Assembly (NCBI RefSeq): GCF_902829295.1
Contig: NZ_CADEPL010000023.1
Location: 1 to 38,392 of the forward strand
DNA length: 38,392 nt
From: Vogesella oryzae
GTDB taxonomy: Bacteria; Pseudomonadota; Gammaproteobacteria; Burkholderiales; Chromobacteriaceae
Direction of reading: 5' to 3'
Positions 16,095 through 23,545 of this stretch are shown piece by piece (positions within the stretch are counted from its first letter, which is position 1; every line of letters begins with the position of its first letter). Under the pieces are notes generated by a model, which was given only the letters and a program-made list of their open reading frames with translations, ran no database searches and had not been told where the DNA came from. The position numbers and the translations under genes are program-made.

Positions 16095-17450
16095 TTACTT
16101 CTGCCAGTAAGTCTTGACGTTGACGAACTCGTACAGCCCGAACTCCGACAGTTCGCGGCCGTAGCCGGAGGCCTTCACCCCGCCGAACGGCAGCCGCAGG
16201 TCGGAGCTGGTGTAGCGGTTGATGAACACCGCGCCGGCTTCGATATCACGGCCCAGTTGCCAGGCGCGCTCGGTGTCGGCGCTGAAAATGGTGGCGCCGA
16301 GGCCGAACGGGGTGTCGTTGGCGAGGCGGATGGCGTCGGCCTCGTCGCGGGCGCGCAGAATACTGGCTACCGGGCCGAATACTTCCTCGTGGTAGACGCG
16401 GCAGGCCGGGGTGACCTCGTCCAGCACCGTGGCCGGGTAGTAGAAGCCGGCGCCGTGCGGCATGACGCCGCCGGACAGCCGCCGCGCGCCGTTGTGTACA
16501 GCGTCCAGCACCTGCGCATGCAGCGCCTCGCGCAGGTCGGCACGGGTCAGCGGCGCCAGCGTGGTGACGGCATCGGCCGGGTGGCCCGGCACCAGCGCCC
16601 GCACCTGCGCCATGAAGGCGTCGATAAAGGCGTCGGCCACCTCCGGTACCACGATCATGCGCTTGGCGGCGTTACAGCTCTGGCCGGCGTCGCGGAAACG
16701 CGAATGCGCCGCTTCCTGCGCGGCGGTCTCCACATCGGCATCGGCCAGCACGATGAAGGGGTTGCTACCGCCCAGTTCCAGCACCGATTTCTTCAGGTGC
16801 CGCCCGGCCATGGCGGCGATCTGGCGGCCGGTGCCGGTGGAGCCGGTAAACGCCACCGCATCCACGCCGCGGATGGCGTCGTCCACCGCATCGTGGTTGA
16901 TCCACGCCACATCCAGCACTTCCAGCCCGGCACCCTGCACGATCTCCAGCAGCAGTGCGGTGCACTGCGGCACCGACGGCGCCGGTTTCACTACGCAGGC
17001 ATTACCGGCCATCAGCGCCGGTACCGCGAAGCGCAGCACCTGCCACACCGGGTAGTTCCACGGCATGATCGCCAGCACCAGCCCCAGCGGCTCGAACGCC
17101 ACGCCGCTCTTGCTGGCGCCGGTGGCGATGTCCTGTGGCGCCAGCAGCCGCGGTGCCAGCTCGGCGTAGTAGCGGATCAGCTGTACCGATTTGTCGATTT
17201 CCGCCAGGCACTCGCGTAGCAGCTTGCCCACTTCCAGCGAGACCAGCTCCGCCAGTGCGTGGCGCTGTGCCGCCAGCGCATCGGCGACTAGCAGCAGGCG
17301 CTCAGCGCGGGCGGCGGTATCCAGCCGCGACCAGCGGTGCTGCGCCTGGCGCAGGCCGGCCAGCAGTGGCGGCAGACAATCGGCATCGAGGGCGGGACGG
17401 GTGAAGACCACTTCGCCGGAGGCGGGGTTGCAGCTGGTAAAGGCGTTCAT
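16095..17450 (-). CDS. sad: NAD(P)-dependent succinate-semialdehyde dehydrogenase (Sad/GabD type)
   Basis: This 451-residue aldehyde dehydrogenase runs from ATG 17450 (MNAFTSCNPASGE). An upstream TTG at 17480 is in frame but is less likely. Motifs: MPWNYPVWQVLRFAVPALMAGNACVVKPA, the cofactor-binding FTGSTGTGRQIA, the catalytic-base region LELGGSNPF, the nucleophile Cys in GQSCNAAKR, EEVFGPV, and FGGVKASGYGRELSEFGLYEFVN. It is closest to Sad (YneI), which oxidises succinate semialdehyde to succinate at the end of the 4-aminobutyrate and putrescine route. PuuB and PuuD genes elsewhere in the window support this role. It is preceded by a 20-bp palindromic operator-like site and followed by a word-pair terminator. 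Confidence 0.85.
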   Translation of the reverse strand: MNAFTSCNPASGEVVFTRPALDADCLPPLLAGLRQAQHRWSRLDTAARAERLLLVADALAAQRHALAELVSLEVGKLLRECLAEIDKSVQLIRYYAELAPRLLAPQDIATGASKSGVAFEPLGLVLAIMPWNYPVWQVLRFAVPALMAGNACVVKPAPSVPQCTALLLEIVQGAGLEVLDVAWINHDAVDDAIRGVDAVAFTGSTGTGRQIAAMAGRHLKKSVLELGGSNPFIVLADADVETAAQEAAHSRFRDAGQSCNAAKRMIVVPEVADAFIDAFMAQVRALVPGHPADAVTTLAPLTRADLREALHAQVLDAVHNGARRLSGGVMPHGAGFYYPATVLDEVTPACRVYHEEVFGPVASILRARDEADAIRLANDTPFGLGATIFSADTERAWQLGRDIEAGAVFINRYTSSDLRLPFGGVKASGYGRELSEFGLYEFVNVKTYWQK

Positions 17451-17480
17451 GGCAGCGGGCTGGCAGAGGTAGCAGGGCAA

Positions 17481-17500
17481 TTACAGTCGGGAGACTGTAA
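17481..17500. promoter_or_regulatory. Palindromic operator-like site upstream of sad
   Basis: TTACAGTC-GGGA-GACTGTAA is a perfect 8-bp inverted repeat with a 4-base centre, 31-50 bases before the sad ATG. A -10-like TGTAAT overlaps one arm on the minus strand, so a dimeric regulator bound here would block transcription. The regulator is unknown. Confidence 0.5.
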
Positions 17501-17503
17501 CAA

Positions 17504-17542
17504 ATGCGGCCAACCCTGACCATGCCGCAGGGTTGGCCGCAT
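17504..17542 (-). terminator. Inverted pair of the repeated 9-mer after the nitronate monooxygenase gene
   Basis: ATGCGGCCAACCCTG (17504-17518) and its exact complement (17528-17542) form a 15-bp stem with a 9-base loop. The core of each arm is the repeated word. It separates the nitronate monooxygenase gene from sad and probably ends the former's transcript. Confidence 0.7.
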
Positions 17543-17577
17543 CGGGGGCAAGGCAGCTCAGGTGCCGTGCCGAGAGG

Positions 17578-17610
17578 CTAAAGTCCATTCGCCATGCGAA
17601 AGGACTTTAG
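17578..17610. repeat. Long imperfect hairpin of unknown role
   Basis: CTAAAGTCC / GGACTTTAG (9 bp) encloses TTCGC-CAT-GCGAA (5 bp), with a single A-A mismatch between them. This makes a 33-base near-perfect palindrome. A third hairpin (CCCGGC-TCT-GCCGGG, 17657-17671) lies next to the nitronate monooxygenase stop. Neither is followed by a T run. It could be an additional terminator, an RNA stabiliser or a dispersed palindromic repeat. Confidence 0.5.
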
Positions 17611-17683
17611 TTCTATAAACAGCAAGGCTGCCGATTCAATCGCTTAGCTGGAGCGGCCCGGCTCTGCCGGGTCCGGTTAGCTG

Positions 17684-18871
17684 TCAACGAAGTACTTTGT
17701 CGGCAGCCTCCAGCGGTTTTTCGCCGCAGAGGAAGTAGTGGATGGTTTCCTGCACGCTCTTGATGGCGTCGCCGAAGGGCAGTGGCTCGCTGCCGCGGAA
17801 GAACAGCCCCTTGCTGATTTCGCCGCGGAAGGCAGCGGCCAGCTTGAGATCGATGCAGAACTGGCCGACCTTGGCCAGACCGTCGCGCAGGCCGCACACC
17901 GACAGGCAGTTCAGCGCCTGGGTGCAACGTGCCGGGTCGGCTTTGGCATTGGCCTGCAGCTTGTCCTCGCGCTTGAGGTAGCTTTTCAGGAACGGCGTCA
18001 GGATGCCGCGCGCCGGCAGGCCGGCCACCGACATGAATTCCACGATGTCTTCCGGCTTGGCGCCGGCCAGGGTGCGCTTGAAGTTGATGTGGGCATCGCC
18101 TTCCTCGGTTACCGCGAAGGCGGTGCCGATCTGCACGCCGCTGGCGCCGTATTCGCCAAGATAGGTCTGCACTTTCTGGTGGCTGTTGACGCCGCCAGCG
18201 ACGATCAGCGGAATGCGCTCGCGTGCCAGCCCCAGGCTGTGGAACAGCTCGAAGCTTTCTTCCAGTACACGCTTGAAGTCGAACTTGTCGTCGGCGACGC
18301 CGGCGATGTTGGCCGCACCGAGATGGCCGCCGGCATGGTTGGGATGCTCGATCACTATGGCGTCCGGCAGGCGGCCCTTTTTCATCCAGCGCTTGAGCAC
18401 GATGCCGATGCCGCGCGACTCGGACAGGATCGGGATCAGCGCCACCTCCGGGTGCTCGGCGGTCATCTCCGGCAGGTCCAGCGGCAGCCCGGCGCCCATC
18501 ACCACGGCGTGTGCGCCGGATTCGCAGGCCTGGCGCACCAGCGCGGCGTGGTCATCCACCGCTTTCATCACGTTCACTGCCACCAGGCCATGGCCATCGG
18601 CGGTTTCCAGCGCGGCGCGTACTTCGCGGTCCAGCGCGATGCGGTTGAGGCGGTTGATGGCGTCCTGGCCCTGCTGGTTGGCCGCATCGGCCAGCAGGGC
18701 GTCATGCAGGTGGCGCAGATCGACGCTGGCTATGGTGCCGACGCCGCCCTGGCGCGCAACGGCACCGGCCAGGCGTTTGGCGGAAATGCCGACGCCCATG
18801 CCGCCCTGTACGATGGGGAGCAACTGGCGGCCACGGATGGACAGCGGGGAAAACGGGTGGGAGATCGACAT
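17684..18871 (-). CDS. Nitronate monooxygenase family flavoprotein
   Basis: This 395-residue FMN-dependent TIM-barrel protein of the NMO/2-nitropropane dioxygenase family starts at ATG 18871 (MSISHPFSPLSIRG). The upstream in-frame extension has no family features. Motifs: LLPIVQGGMGVGISAKRLAGAVARQGGVGTIAS near the start, NVMKAVDDHAALV, MGAGLPLDLPEM, IEHPNHAGGHLG, and IVAGGVNSHQKVQTYLGEYGASGVQIGTAF (phosphate/FMN binding). These enzymes oxidise alkyl nitronates such as propionate-3-nitronate, although some relatives are enoyl reductases of the FabK type. A Cys-containing C-terminal tail (CTQALNCLSVCGLRDG) is present. The likely terminator is the word-pair hairpin at 17504-17542. Confidence 0.82.
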   Translation of the reverse strand: MSISHPFSPLSIRGRQLLPIVQGGMGVGISAKRLAGAVARQGGVGTIASVDLRHLHDALLADAANQQGQDAINRLNRIALDREVRAALETADGHGLVAVNVMKAVDDHAALVRQACESGAHAVVMGAGLPLDLPEMTAEHPEVALIPILSESRGIGIVLKRWMKKGRLPDAIVIEHPNHAGGHLGAANIAGVADDKFDFKRVLEESFELFHSLGLARERIPLIVAGGVNSHQKVQTYLGEYGASGVQIGTAFAVTEEGDAHINFKRTLAGAKPEDIVEFMSVAGLPARGILTPFLKSYLKREDKLQANAKADPARCTQALNCLSVCGLRDGLAKVGQFCIDLKLAAAFRGEISKGLFFRGSEPLPFGDAIKSVQETIHYFLCGEKPLEAADKVLR

Positions 18872-18962
18872 GCCGGTTCCAGCGTAAAAAACAAAGGCTG
18901 GATTGTCGGCAGTGCGGCGGCGGCCGGCGTTGACCAGTATCAAGCCGGCCGGCGGTGGCGCC

Positions 18963-19634
18963 TTATGCCGCCAGGCCTTTCTGCAGGCCCAGTACGATGG
19001 CATGGATGCGGTTGTTGGCGTCCAGCTTGCGGATGATGTTGGCGGCGTGGAATTTCACCGTGCGCTCGCTGATATCGAGGATGGTGGCGATTTCCCAGTT
19101 GGTCTTGCCGTGCATCATCCAGTAGAAAATGTCGCGTTCGCGGTGCGACAGCGGATTGTCGCCGTTGCCGCTCGGGGTAATGCGCTGCAGGGTGCGGTGC
19201 AGGTGCGGCAGCAGGCTGCCCAGCATGCGCAGCTCGGCGGCAGGCAGGGTGTGGTCGACTTGCAGCAGGGTCAGATGGCCGTCGCAGTGTAGCGCCAGCG
19301 TGCAGACCGGGGAGCCGGCCTCGGCGGCAAAGAACTGCACTTCGGGCCCCAGGTCCAGACCGCAGCAGGCCGGAGTGCCGCTCAGCGCCAGTGCCACCAC
19401 GCCGGCACAGAGGCGGCGCGGGCTGCCCAGCCAGCCCTGGCTGGCGACCGGGCCATGATGAATTTGCAGGGTGCTGGCGCCACTTTCCTCGGCCAGCAGG
19501 TCCAGGTGGCGCTGCAGTTGCTGCTCGTTTGCCAGCTGCGGCAGTTGCTGGATCCAGTGCAGCAGGGTGGATAACTGGGTGTGTGTCAGACCGCTGGAGA
19601 CTGTGCCACAGGCAAAGGGGATCCCTTTTGTCAC
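18963..19634 (-). CDS. LuxR-type transcriptional regulator (solo)
   Basis: This 223-residue protein uses GTG 19634, chosen because AGGAG lies six bases upstream; the longer frame to 19697 has no ribosome site. The C-terminal 65 residues are a clear GerE/LuxR HTH (LSHRERDIFYWMMHGKTNWEIATILDISERTVKFHAANIIRKL). The N-terminal 150 residues match the length of an autoinducer-binding domain, but the usual acyl-homoserine-lactone contact residues are not obvious, and no luxI-like gene is in the window. It may answer another signal. Possible promoter elements on the minus strand are TTGGGC (19692-19697) and TAAGAT (19669-19674), 17 bases apart. Confidence 0.85.
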   Translation of the reverse strand: MTKGIPFACGTVSSGLTHTQLSTLLHWIQQLPQLANEQQLQRHLDLLAEESGASTLQIHHGPVASQGWLGSPRRLCAGVVALALSGTPACCGLDLGPEVQFFAAEAGSPVCTLALHCDGHLTLLQVDHTLPAAELRMLGSLLPHLHRTLQRITPSGNGDNPLSHRERDIFYWMMHGKTNWEIATILDISERTVKFHAANIIRKLDANNRIHAIVLGLQKGLAA

Positions 19635-20027
19635 CGTGTTCTCCTCTGTATGGTTGTTGTGAGCGGCTATCTTAGCGAAGCACGGCGGGCGGCCCAACCG
19701 GATTTCGTCTTGCTATGATTTTTACTCATGCCAGCCATCGCCTGCACTACGGGCTCAACGCAAAACCGGCCTGCCAGCGGCCCACAGTTGTTGCAAATCG
19801 GCATCACTTTGCAAACTGGCCGGAAGGTCGGGTAGACGGCTTGTTAAGCCTTTGATGCATTTAATCAGTTTGCATCTATCAATTAATCCATAAATATCTT
19901 TAAGCAAAAACTTTTTTCACTTATATTTGACAGAGACTCTGTAAGCCGCCATTGGCTTTGCACGCATTGTGTTTTCAAATGACCCGGATCCGCTGCGCCG
20001 GCAGCGGGTCTTTTGCGAGATCAACCC
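19635..20027. promoter_or_regulatory. AT-rich divergent regulatory region between luxR-type and lysR-type genes
   Basis: This 393-bp gap has no protein gene. Its middle (about 19850-19930) is strikingly AT-rich against the GC-rich surroundings. It contains TTGCAAA twice in direct orientation (19791 and 19809), GATGCA / TGCATC with an 11-base spacer (19854-19876), and a 13-bp palindrome ACAGAG-A-CTCTGT (19930-19942) overlapping a perfect TTGACA (19927-19932). These are plausible operator and promoter elements for the two regulators. No -10 box could be assigned with confidence. Confidence 0.45.
19981..20014 (+). terminator. Terminator-like hairpin in the lysR leader
   Basis: CCGCTGC-GCCG-GCAGCGG (19990-20007) is extended by an outer GACCC...GGGTC pairing and followed by TTTT. 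It ends 13 bases before the ATG of the LysR gene. It may end a short upstream transcript, or act as an attenuator or start-site-masking structure. Confidence 0.5.
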
Positions 20028-20996
20028 ATGGATACTTTAAAAGCACTGATGGTCTTCATGACCACGGCCGAGAACGGCAGCTTTTCCGATGCTGCCCGCA
20101 AACTGGGGGTCTCGCCCGCCGCCGTCAGCCAGAGCATTGCCCGCCTCGAGCAGGAGCTGGAAGTGCGGCTGTTCAACCGTACTACCCGCCAGCTGACGCT
20201 GACCGAAGACGGCCGCCGCTTCTACGCCCAGTGCCGCGGTCCGGTGAACAATCTCGATTCTGCCATCCAGCAGTTGAAGGCCAGCCGTGACGAACCGGCC
20301 GGCCACCTGCGCATCAGCCTGCCCAATGCCTTTGGCCGCCGTTTCATCCTGCCGCTGATGGAAGAGTTCTGCAGCCGTTACCCGAAGATCCGCGTGTTTT
20401 TCGGCATGGACGATCACTTTAGCGACCTGATCGAGGATGGCTATGATGTCGGCGTGCGGGTGGGCATGATGCCGGATAGCCGCATGGTGGCACGCCACCT
20501 GGCGCATATTCCGCAATACGTGGTGGCCGCACCGCGCTACTGGGAAGAACACGGCCGGCCGAGCACGCCGGAAGAGCTGTCGGCGCACGACTGCATCAAC
20601 TTCCAGTTCCCGACTTCAGGCCGGCTGTACAAGTGGGAGTTCGAGCGCAACGGCGAGCGCATTCCGCTGGAAGTTTCCGGCACCTATACCGTCAACGACG
20701 TGGACGCGGTGCTGGAGCTGGCGCGGCTGGGGCAGGGCGTGGCGCAGCTGCCGGGGCACGAAGTGCTGGCCGATGTGCGTGCCGGCCGGCTGGAGGCGGT
20801 GCTGACCGACTTTGTGTCGATGGAGCGCTCGATCTATATCTGCTTCCCGCACCGCGACCACATCGCGCCGCGCACCCGCGTGTTTGTCGATTTCGTGGTG
20901 GAGAAGCTGCTGGATCACCCGGACATCGTCGCCGATCTGCCGGGCATCGACCTCTCTGCCAAGCGCGCGGCACTCAGCGAGCAGCAAGGCCTGTAA
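20028..20996 (+). CDS. LysR-family transcriptional regulator next to puuB
   Basis: This 322-residue protein starts at ATG 20028 (MDTLKALMVFMTTAENG). It has an HTH (residues 1-60: NGSFSDAARKLGVSPAAVSQSIARLEQELEVRLFNR) and a substrate-binding domain from about 90, with LPNAFGRRFILPLMEEFCSRYP and LIEDGYDVGVRVGMM. The layout is that of the CrgA/DsdC-like group that ends in a longer tail (about 30 extra residues). It lies on the same strand upstream of puuB, but a strong terminator separates them. It may regulate puuB or itself; both are inferred from position only. An unusual terminator-like hairpin sits in its leader. Confidence 0.92.
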   Translation: MDTLKALMVFMTTAENGSFSDAARKLGVSPAAVSQSIARLEQELEVRLFNRTTRQLTLTEDGRRFYAQCRGPVNNLDSAIQQLKASRDEPAGHLRISLPNAFGRRFILPLMEEFCSRYPKIRVFFGMDDHFSDLIEDGYDVGVRVGMMPDSRMVARHLAHIPQYVVAAPRYWEEHGRPSTPEELSAHDCINFQFPTSGRLYKWEFERNGERIPLEVSGTYTVNDVDAVLELARLGQGVAQLPGHEVLADVRAGRLEAVLTDFVSMERSIYICFPHRDHIAPRTRVFVDFVVEKLLDHPDIVADLPGIDLSAKRAALSEQQGL

Positions 20997-21014
20997 GCCG
21001 AAACCAACACCTCC

Positions 21015-21038
21015 AGCCCGGCATGCCGGGCTTTTTTT
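21015..21038 (+). terminator. Rho-independent terminator after the LysR gene
   Basis: AGCCCGGCATGCCGGGCT (21015-21032) is a perfect palindrome followed by T residues to 21038. It isolates lysR from puuB. Confidence 0.9.
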
Positions 21039-21046
21039 ACGCCCAC

Positions 21047-21089
21047 TATGTTTAACATATTAGACGTGTGCTATCGTTTGAAGCATAAT
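21047..21089 (+). promoter_or_regulatory. Candidate puuB promoter with upstream palindrome
   Basis: TAGACG (21061-21066) and CATAAT (21084-21089) are 17 bases apart, matching the consensus at four and five of six positions. Immediately upstream lies the palindrome TATGTT-T-AACATA (21047-21059), a candidate operator. The predicted start is near 21096, about 50 bases before the puuB ATG. Confidence 0.5.
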
Positions 21090-21148
21090 GCGTTAACAAA
21101 AGCGCGATGCTGCGCTGCAATGTTTAAGAAATAATACGAGGAGCTGTC

Positions 21149-22435
21149 ATGAGCCAGACTGTCGAACACACCGGGTCCTACTACGCCTATTCGGCCAATC
21201 CGTCGCCGCAGCGCCCGGCACTGCGCGGCAGTCTGCGTGCCGATGTCTGCGTGATCGGTGCCGGCTACACCGGCATCTCCACCGCGCTGCATCTGGCCGA
21301 AGCCGGCTTCAAGGTGGTGGTGCTGGAAGCCGCCCGCGTCGGTTGGGGCGCCTCCGGCCGTAACGGCGGCCAGATCGTCAACAGCTACAGCCGCGATATC
21401 GACGTGATCGAGGCACGCCACGGCGCCGATGCCGCCCGCAAACTGGGGGCGATGGCGTTCGAAGGCGGCAAGATCATCCGCGAGCGCATCGCCAAGTACG
21501 ACATCCAGTGCGATCTGAAAGACGGCAACGTATTCGCCGCCTTCACCCAGAAACAGCTGGACGAGCTGATTGCCAAAAAAGCGCTGTGGGAACGCTACGG
21601 CCACACCGGTCTCAAGCTGGTGGACAAGGCCGGCATGAAGGACATCGTCTCCAGCGACCAGTACGTCGGCGCGCTGCTGGATACCTGGGGCGGCCATATC
21701 CATCCGCTGAACCTGGCGCTGGGCGAAGCCGCGGCGTTCGAGTCGCTGGGTGGCCAGATTTTTGAACAGTCGGCGGTGGTGGAAGTGCTGAAAGGCCAGC
21801 CGGCCACGGTGAAGACTGCGCAGGGTGAAGTAGTGGCCGATACCGTGGTGGTCGCCGGCAATGCCTACCTGGGCAACCTGATCCCGCAACTGGCGGAAAA
21901 AACCCTGCCGTGCGGCACCCAGGTGGTGACCACCGAGCGGCTGGATCCGGCGCTGGCCAAGAGCCTGCTGCCGGGCGACAACTGCGTCGAAGACTGCAAC
22001 TTCCTGCTGGATTACTACCGCCTCACCGGCGACAACCGCCTGCTGTACGGCGGCGGCACCGTGTACGGCGCGCGCGACCCGGGCGAAATCGAGCGCCTGA
22101 TCCGTCCGAAGATGCTGAAAACCTTCCCGCAGCTGGAGAATGTCAAGATCGAGTTCGGCTGGACCGGCAACTTCTCGCTGACCCTGTCGCGCCTGCCGCA
22201 GGTTGGCCGCGTCGACAGCAACATCTACTACTCGCAAGGCTGCAGCGGCCACGGTGTCACCTACACCCACCTGGCCGGCCGCATCATTTCCGAGGCGATC
22301 CGCGGCCAGCGCGAGCGTTTCGATGCCTTTGCCAGCCTGCCGCACTACCCGTTCCCGGGTGGCCGTCTGTTCCGCGTGCCGATGCTGACCATGGGCGCGT
22401 GGTGGTATGAAATGCGCGACCGTCTGGGCGTGTAA
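21149..22435 (+). CDS. puuB: Gamma-glutamylputrescine oxidoreductase
   Basis: This 428-residue FAD enzyme of the DAO family is collinear with Escherichia coli PuuB, as recalled. It has an early SYYAYSANP, a dinucleotide-binding stretch VCVIGAGYTGISTALHLAEAG (residues 34-54), GWGASGRNGGQIVNSYSRDIDVIE, GGHIHPLNLALGEA, VAGNAYLGNL, CGTQVVTTERL, CVEDCNFLLDYYRLT, LLYGGGTVYGARDP, GCSGHGVTYTHLAGR and the end MRDRLGV. It oxidises gamma-glutamyl-putrescine to gamma-glutamyl-aminobutyraldehyde with release of ammonia and H2O2. An AGGAG ribosome site precedes ATG 21149. PuuA and PuuC genes are not in the window; a PuuD-like gene lies about 12.7 kb downstream and a Sad-like gene upstream. Confidence 0.93.
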   Translation: MSQTVEHTGSYYAYSANPSPQRPALRGSLRADVCVIGAGYTGISTALHLAEAGFKVVVLEAARVGWGASGRNGGQIVNSYSRDIDVIEARHGADAARKLGAMAFEGGKIIRERIAKYDIQCDLKDGNVFAAFTQKQLDELIAKKALWERYGHTGLKLVDKAGMKDIVSSDQYVGALLDTWGGHIHPLNLALGEAAAFESLGGQIFEQSAVVEVLKGQPATVKTAQGEVVADTVVVAGNAYLGNLIPQLAEKTLPCGTQVVTTERLDPALAKSLLPGDNCVEDCNFLLDYYRLTGDNRLLYGGGTVYGARDPGEIERLIRPKMLKTFPQLENVKIEFGWTGNFSLTLSRLPQVGRVDSNIYYSQGCSGHGVTYTHLAGRIISEAIRGQRERFDAFASLPHYPFPGGRLFRVPMLTMGAWWYEMRDRLGV

Positions 22436-22537
22436 AGCATTGCCGCGCCAGTCACGGCTGGCGCGCTACCGAAAGCAAGATGGCAGCACCGGGGGGCGCT
22501 GCCGACTTGTGAGTTTGACCTGCTATTGTCCACTTGG

Positions 22538-22571
22538 GGCCGGTTCACTGCGAACCGGCCGCTTTTTTTTT
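22538..22571 (+). terminator. Rho-independent terminator after puuB
   Basis: GGCCGGTTC-ACTGC-GAACCGGCC (22538-22560) is followed by GC and nine T. A second hairpin without a T run (GCGCCAG / CTGGCGC, 22445-22464) lies just after the puuB stop. Confidence 0.85.
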
Positions 22572-22713
22572 GGGGGGGAACTGCGGGCGGAGATATCCTC
22601 TATGCGCACATTGCAATGACAAATGGAAGTTTGGGTGCTATTGTCTTGGCCGCCCTAGAGCTGGGCTAATACCAATGTGAGAGGTCCTTTGCGGACTTGT
22701 GGAGAAGCCTAAT

Positions 22714-22986
22714 ATGAAAAAACGATTGAGCGCGATTGCACCGTTGCAATCAGCCAAAACCCTGGCCGTGCTGTATTTCCTGATTTCCCTGCCGATGCTG
22801 CTGATTATGGTGCCACTGATGTTGCTGGTGCCGGGCGAGCATCAGCCGGTGGGCATCATGGTCGTGATGATACCGCTGCTGTATGCCGTGCTCGGGTTCA
22901 TTGGCACCCTGATAGCCGCCTGGCTCTACAACTTCGCTGCCAAATGGACCGGCGGCATCGAAGTCACCGTATCTGAACGGAATTAA
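22714..22986 (+). CDS. Small membrane protein, DUF3566-like
   Basis: This 90-residue protein starts at ATG 22714 (MKKRLSAIAPLQSAKTLAVLYF), with GGAGA eight bases upstream. It has two hydrophobic spans (about 18-42 and 48-75), a short loop with GEHQPVG, and a conserved-looking end, LYNFAAKWTGGIEVTVSE. This pattern (IAPLQSAK..., two spans, YN.AAKW.GGIE) resembles small DUF3566-type membrane proteins of unknown function; the family name is from memory. It ends 20 bp before a word-pair hairpin shared with the convergent sirB-like gene. Confidence 0.72.
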   Translation: MKKRLSAIAPLQSAKTLAVLYFLISLPMLLIMVPLMLLVPGEHQPVGIMVVMIPLLYAVLGFIGTLIAAWLYNFAAKWTGGIEVTVSERN

Positions 22987-23005
22987 GTCGCAAGTTGTAG
23001 CTGGA

Positions 23006-23050
23006 AAACATGTTGGCCGCATGCCCACTGGGTGTGCGGCCAACATGTTT
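23006..23050. terminator. Bidirectional word-pair hairpin between convergent genes
   Basis: AAACATGTTGGCCGCA (23006-23021) pairs perfectly with 23035-23050, giving a 16-bp stem and a 13-base loop. Both arms contain the repeated 9-mer. It lies between the stops of the DUF3566-like gene (22986) and the SirB2-like gene (23064). The arms end in AAA/TTT on both strands, so it can end transcription from both sides. Confidence 0.75.
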
Positions 23051-23063
23051 ATGGACGGCCGCC

Positions 23064-23441
23064 TCAGAACGGCCACACCAGCTTGGTCTTGGCCACCGCG
23101 ATGATGTAGAGCGGCATCGCCAGCGCCAGCAGCAGCACCGGGCCGCGCAGCGGCGAGCCCTGCAGCCGCTTCAGCCCCAGCGTGCCCAGCCCGATGTAGG
23201 CGATCAGCGCCACGATCTTGGCGGCCAGCCACGGCTGGTTGAGTGGCGAGAAGCCGGCCCACAGCGCCAGGGTGATGGCGGCGGCCAGCAGACCAGTGTC
23301 CACCACGTGCGGGCCGATGCGTAGCGCCTTGCTCTGCAGCAGCGCCGGTTGCAGGTACGACAACGCCGCGCGCAGCGCGAACAGCGTCACCGACAGATAC
23401 GCCAGCCCGGCGTGCGCGTGTTTCAGTGTCTGGTAATCCAT
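23064..23441 (-). CDS. SirB2-family membrane protein
   Basis: This 125-residue protein has four hydrophobic segments (about 10-30, 43-62, 70-88 and 98-118). Features typical of SirB2 are present: an N-terminal LKHAHAGLAYLSVTLFALRA, an internal GPHVVDTGLLAAAITLAL, QPWLAAKIVALIAYIGLGTLGLKR, and a C-terminal AVAKTKLVWPF. The family was named after a Salmonella invasion locus, but its actual role is unknown. It is divergent from recC and shares a 104-bp gap with it. Start is ATG at 23441. Confidence 0.85.
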   Translation of the reverse strand: MDYQTLKHAHAGLAYLSVTLFALRAALSYLQPALLQSKALRIGPHVVDTGLLAAAITLALWAGFSPLNQPWLAAKIVALIAYIGLGTLGLKRLQGSPLRGPVLLLALAMPLYIIAVAKTKLVWPF

Positions 23442-23545
23442 GAGGTTTCCGGTAGTTGGCAGGGGCGATGGCAGATGATAACGGCTTGGAGCCCGGCGGC
23501 GGAATGCTAAACTGGCCTGTCTGATGACTACGCCATCATCGCGCC

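Noticed and set aside
17451-17480. TTG start for sad at 17480
   Set aside because: The ten extra residues do not resemble the family, no ribosome site precedes the TTG, and ATG 17450 begins the conserved N-terminus.
22445-22464. GCGCCAG / CTGGCGC hairpin as the main puuB terminator
   Set aside because: It lacks a T run; the hairpin at 22538-22571 with nine T is the better terminator.
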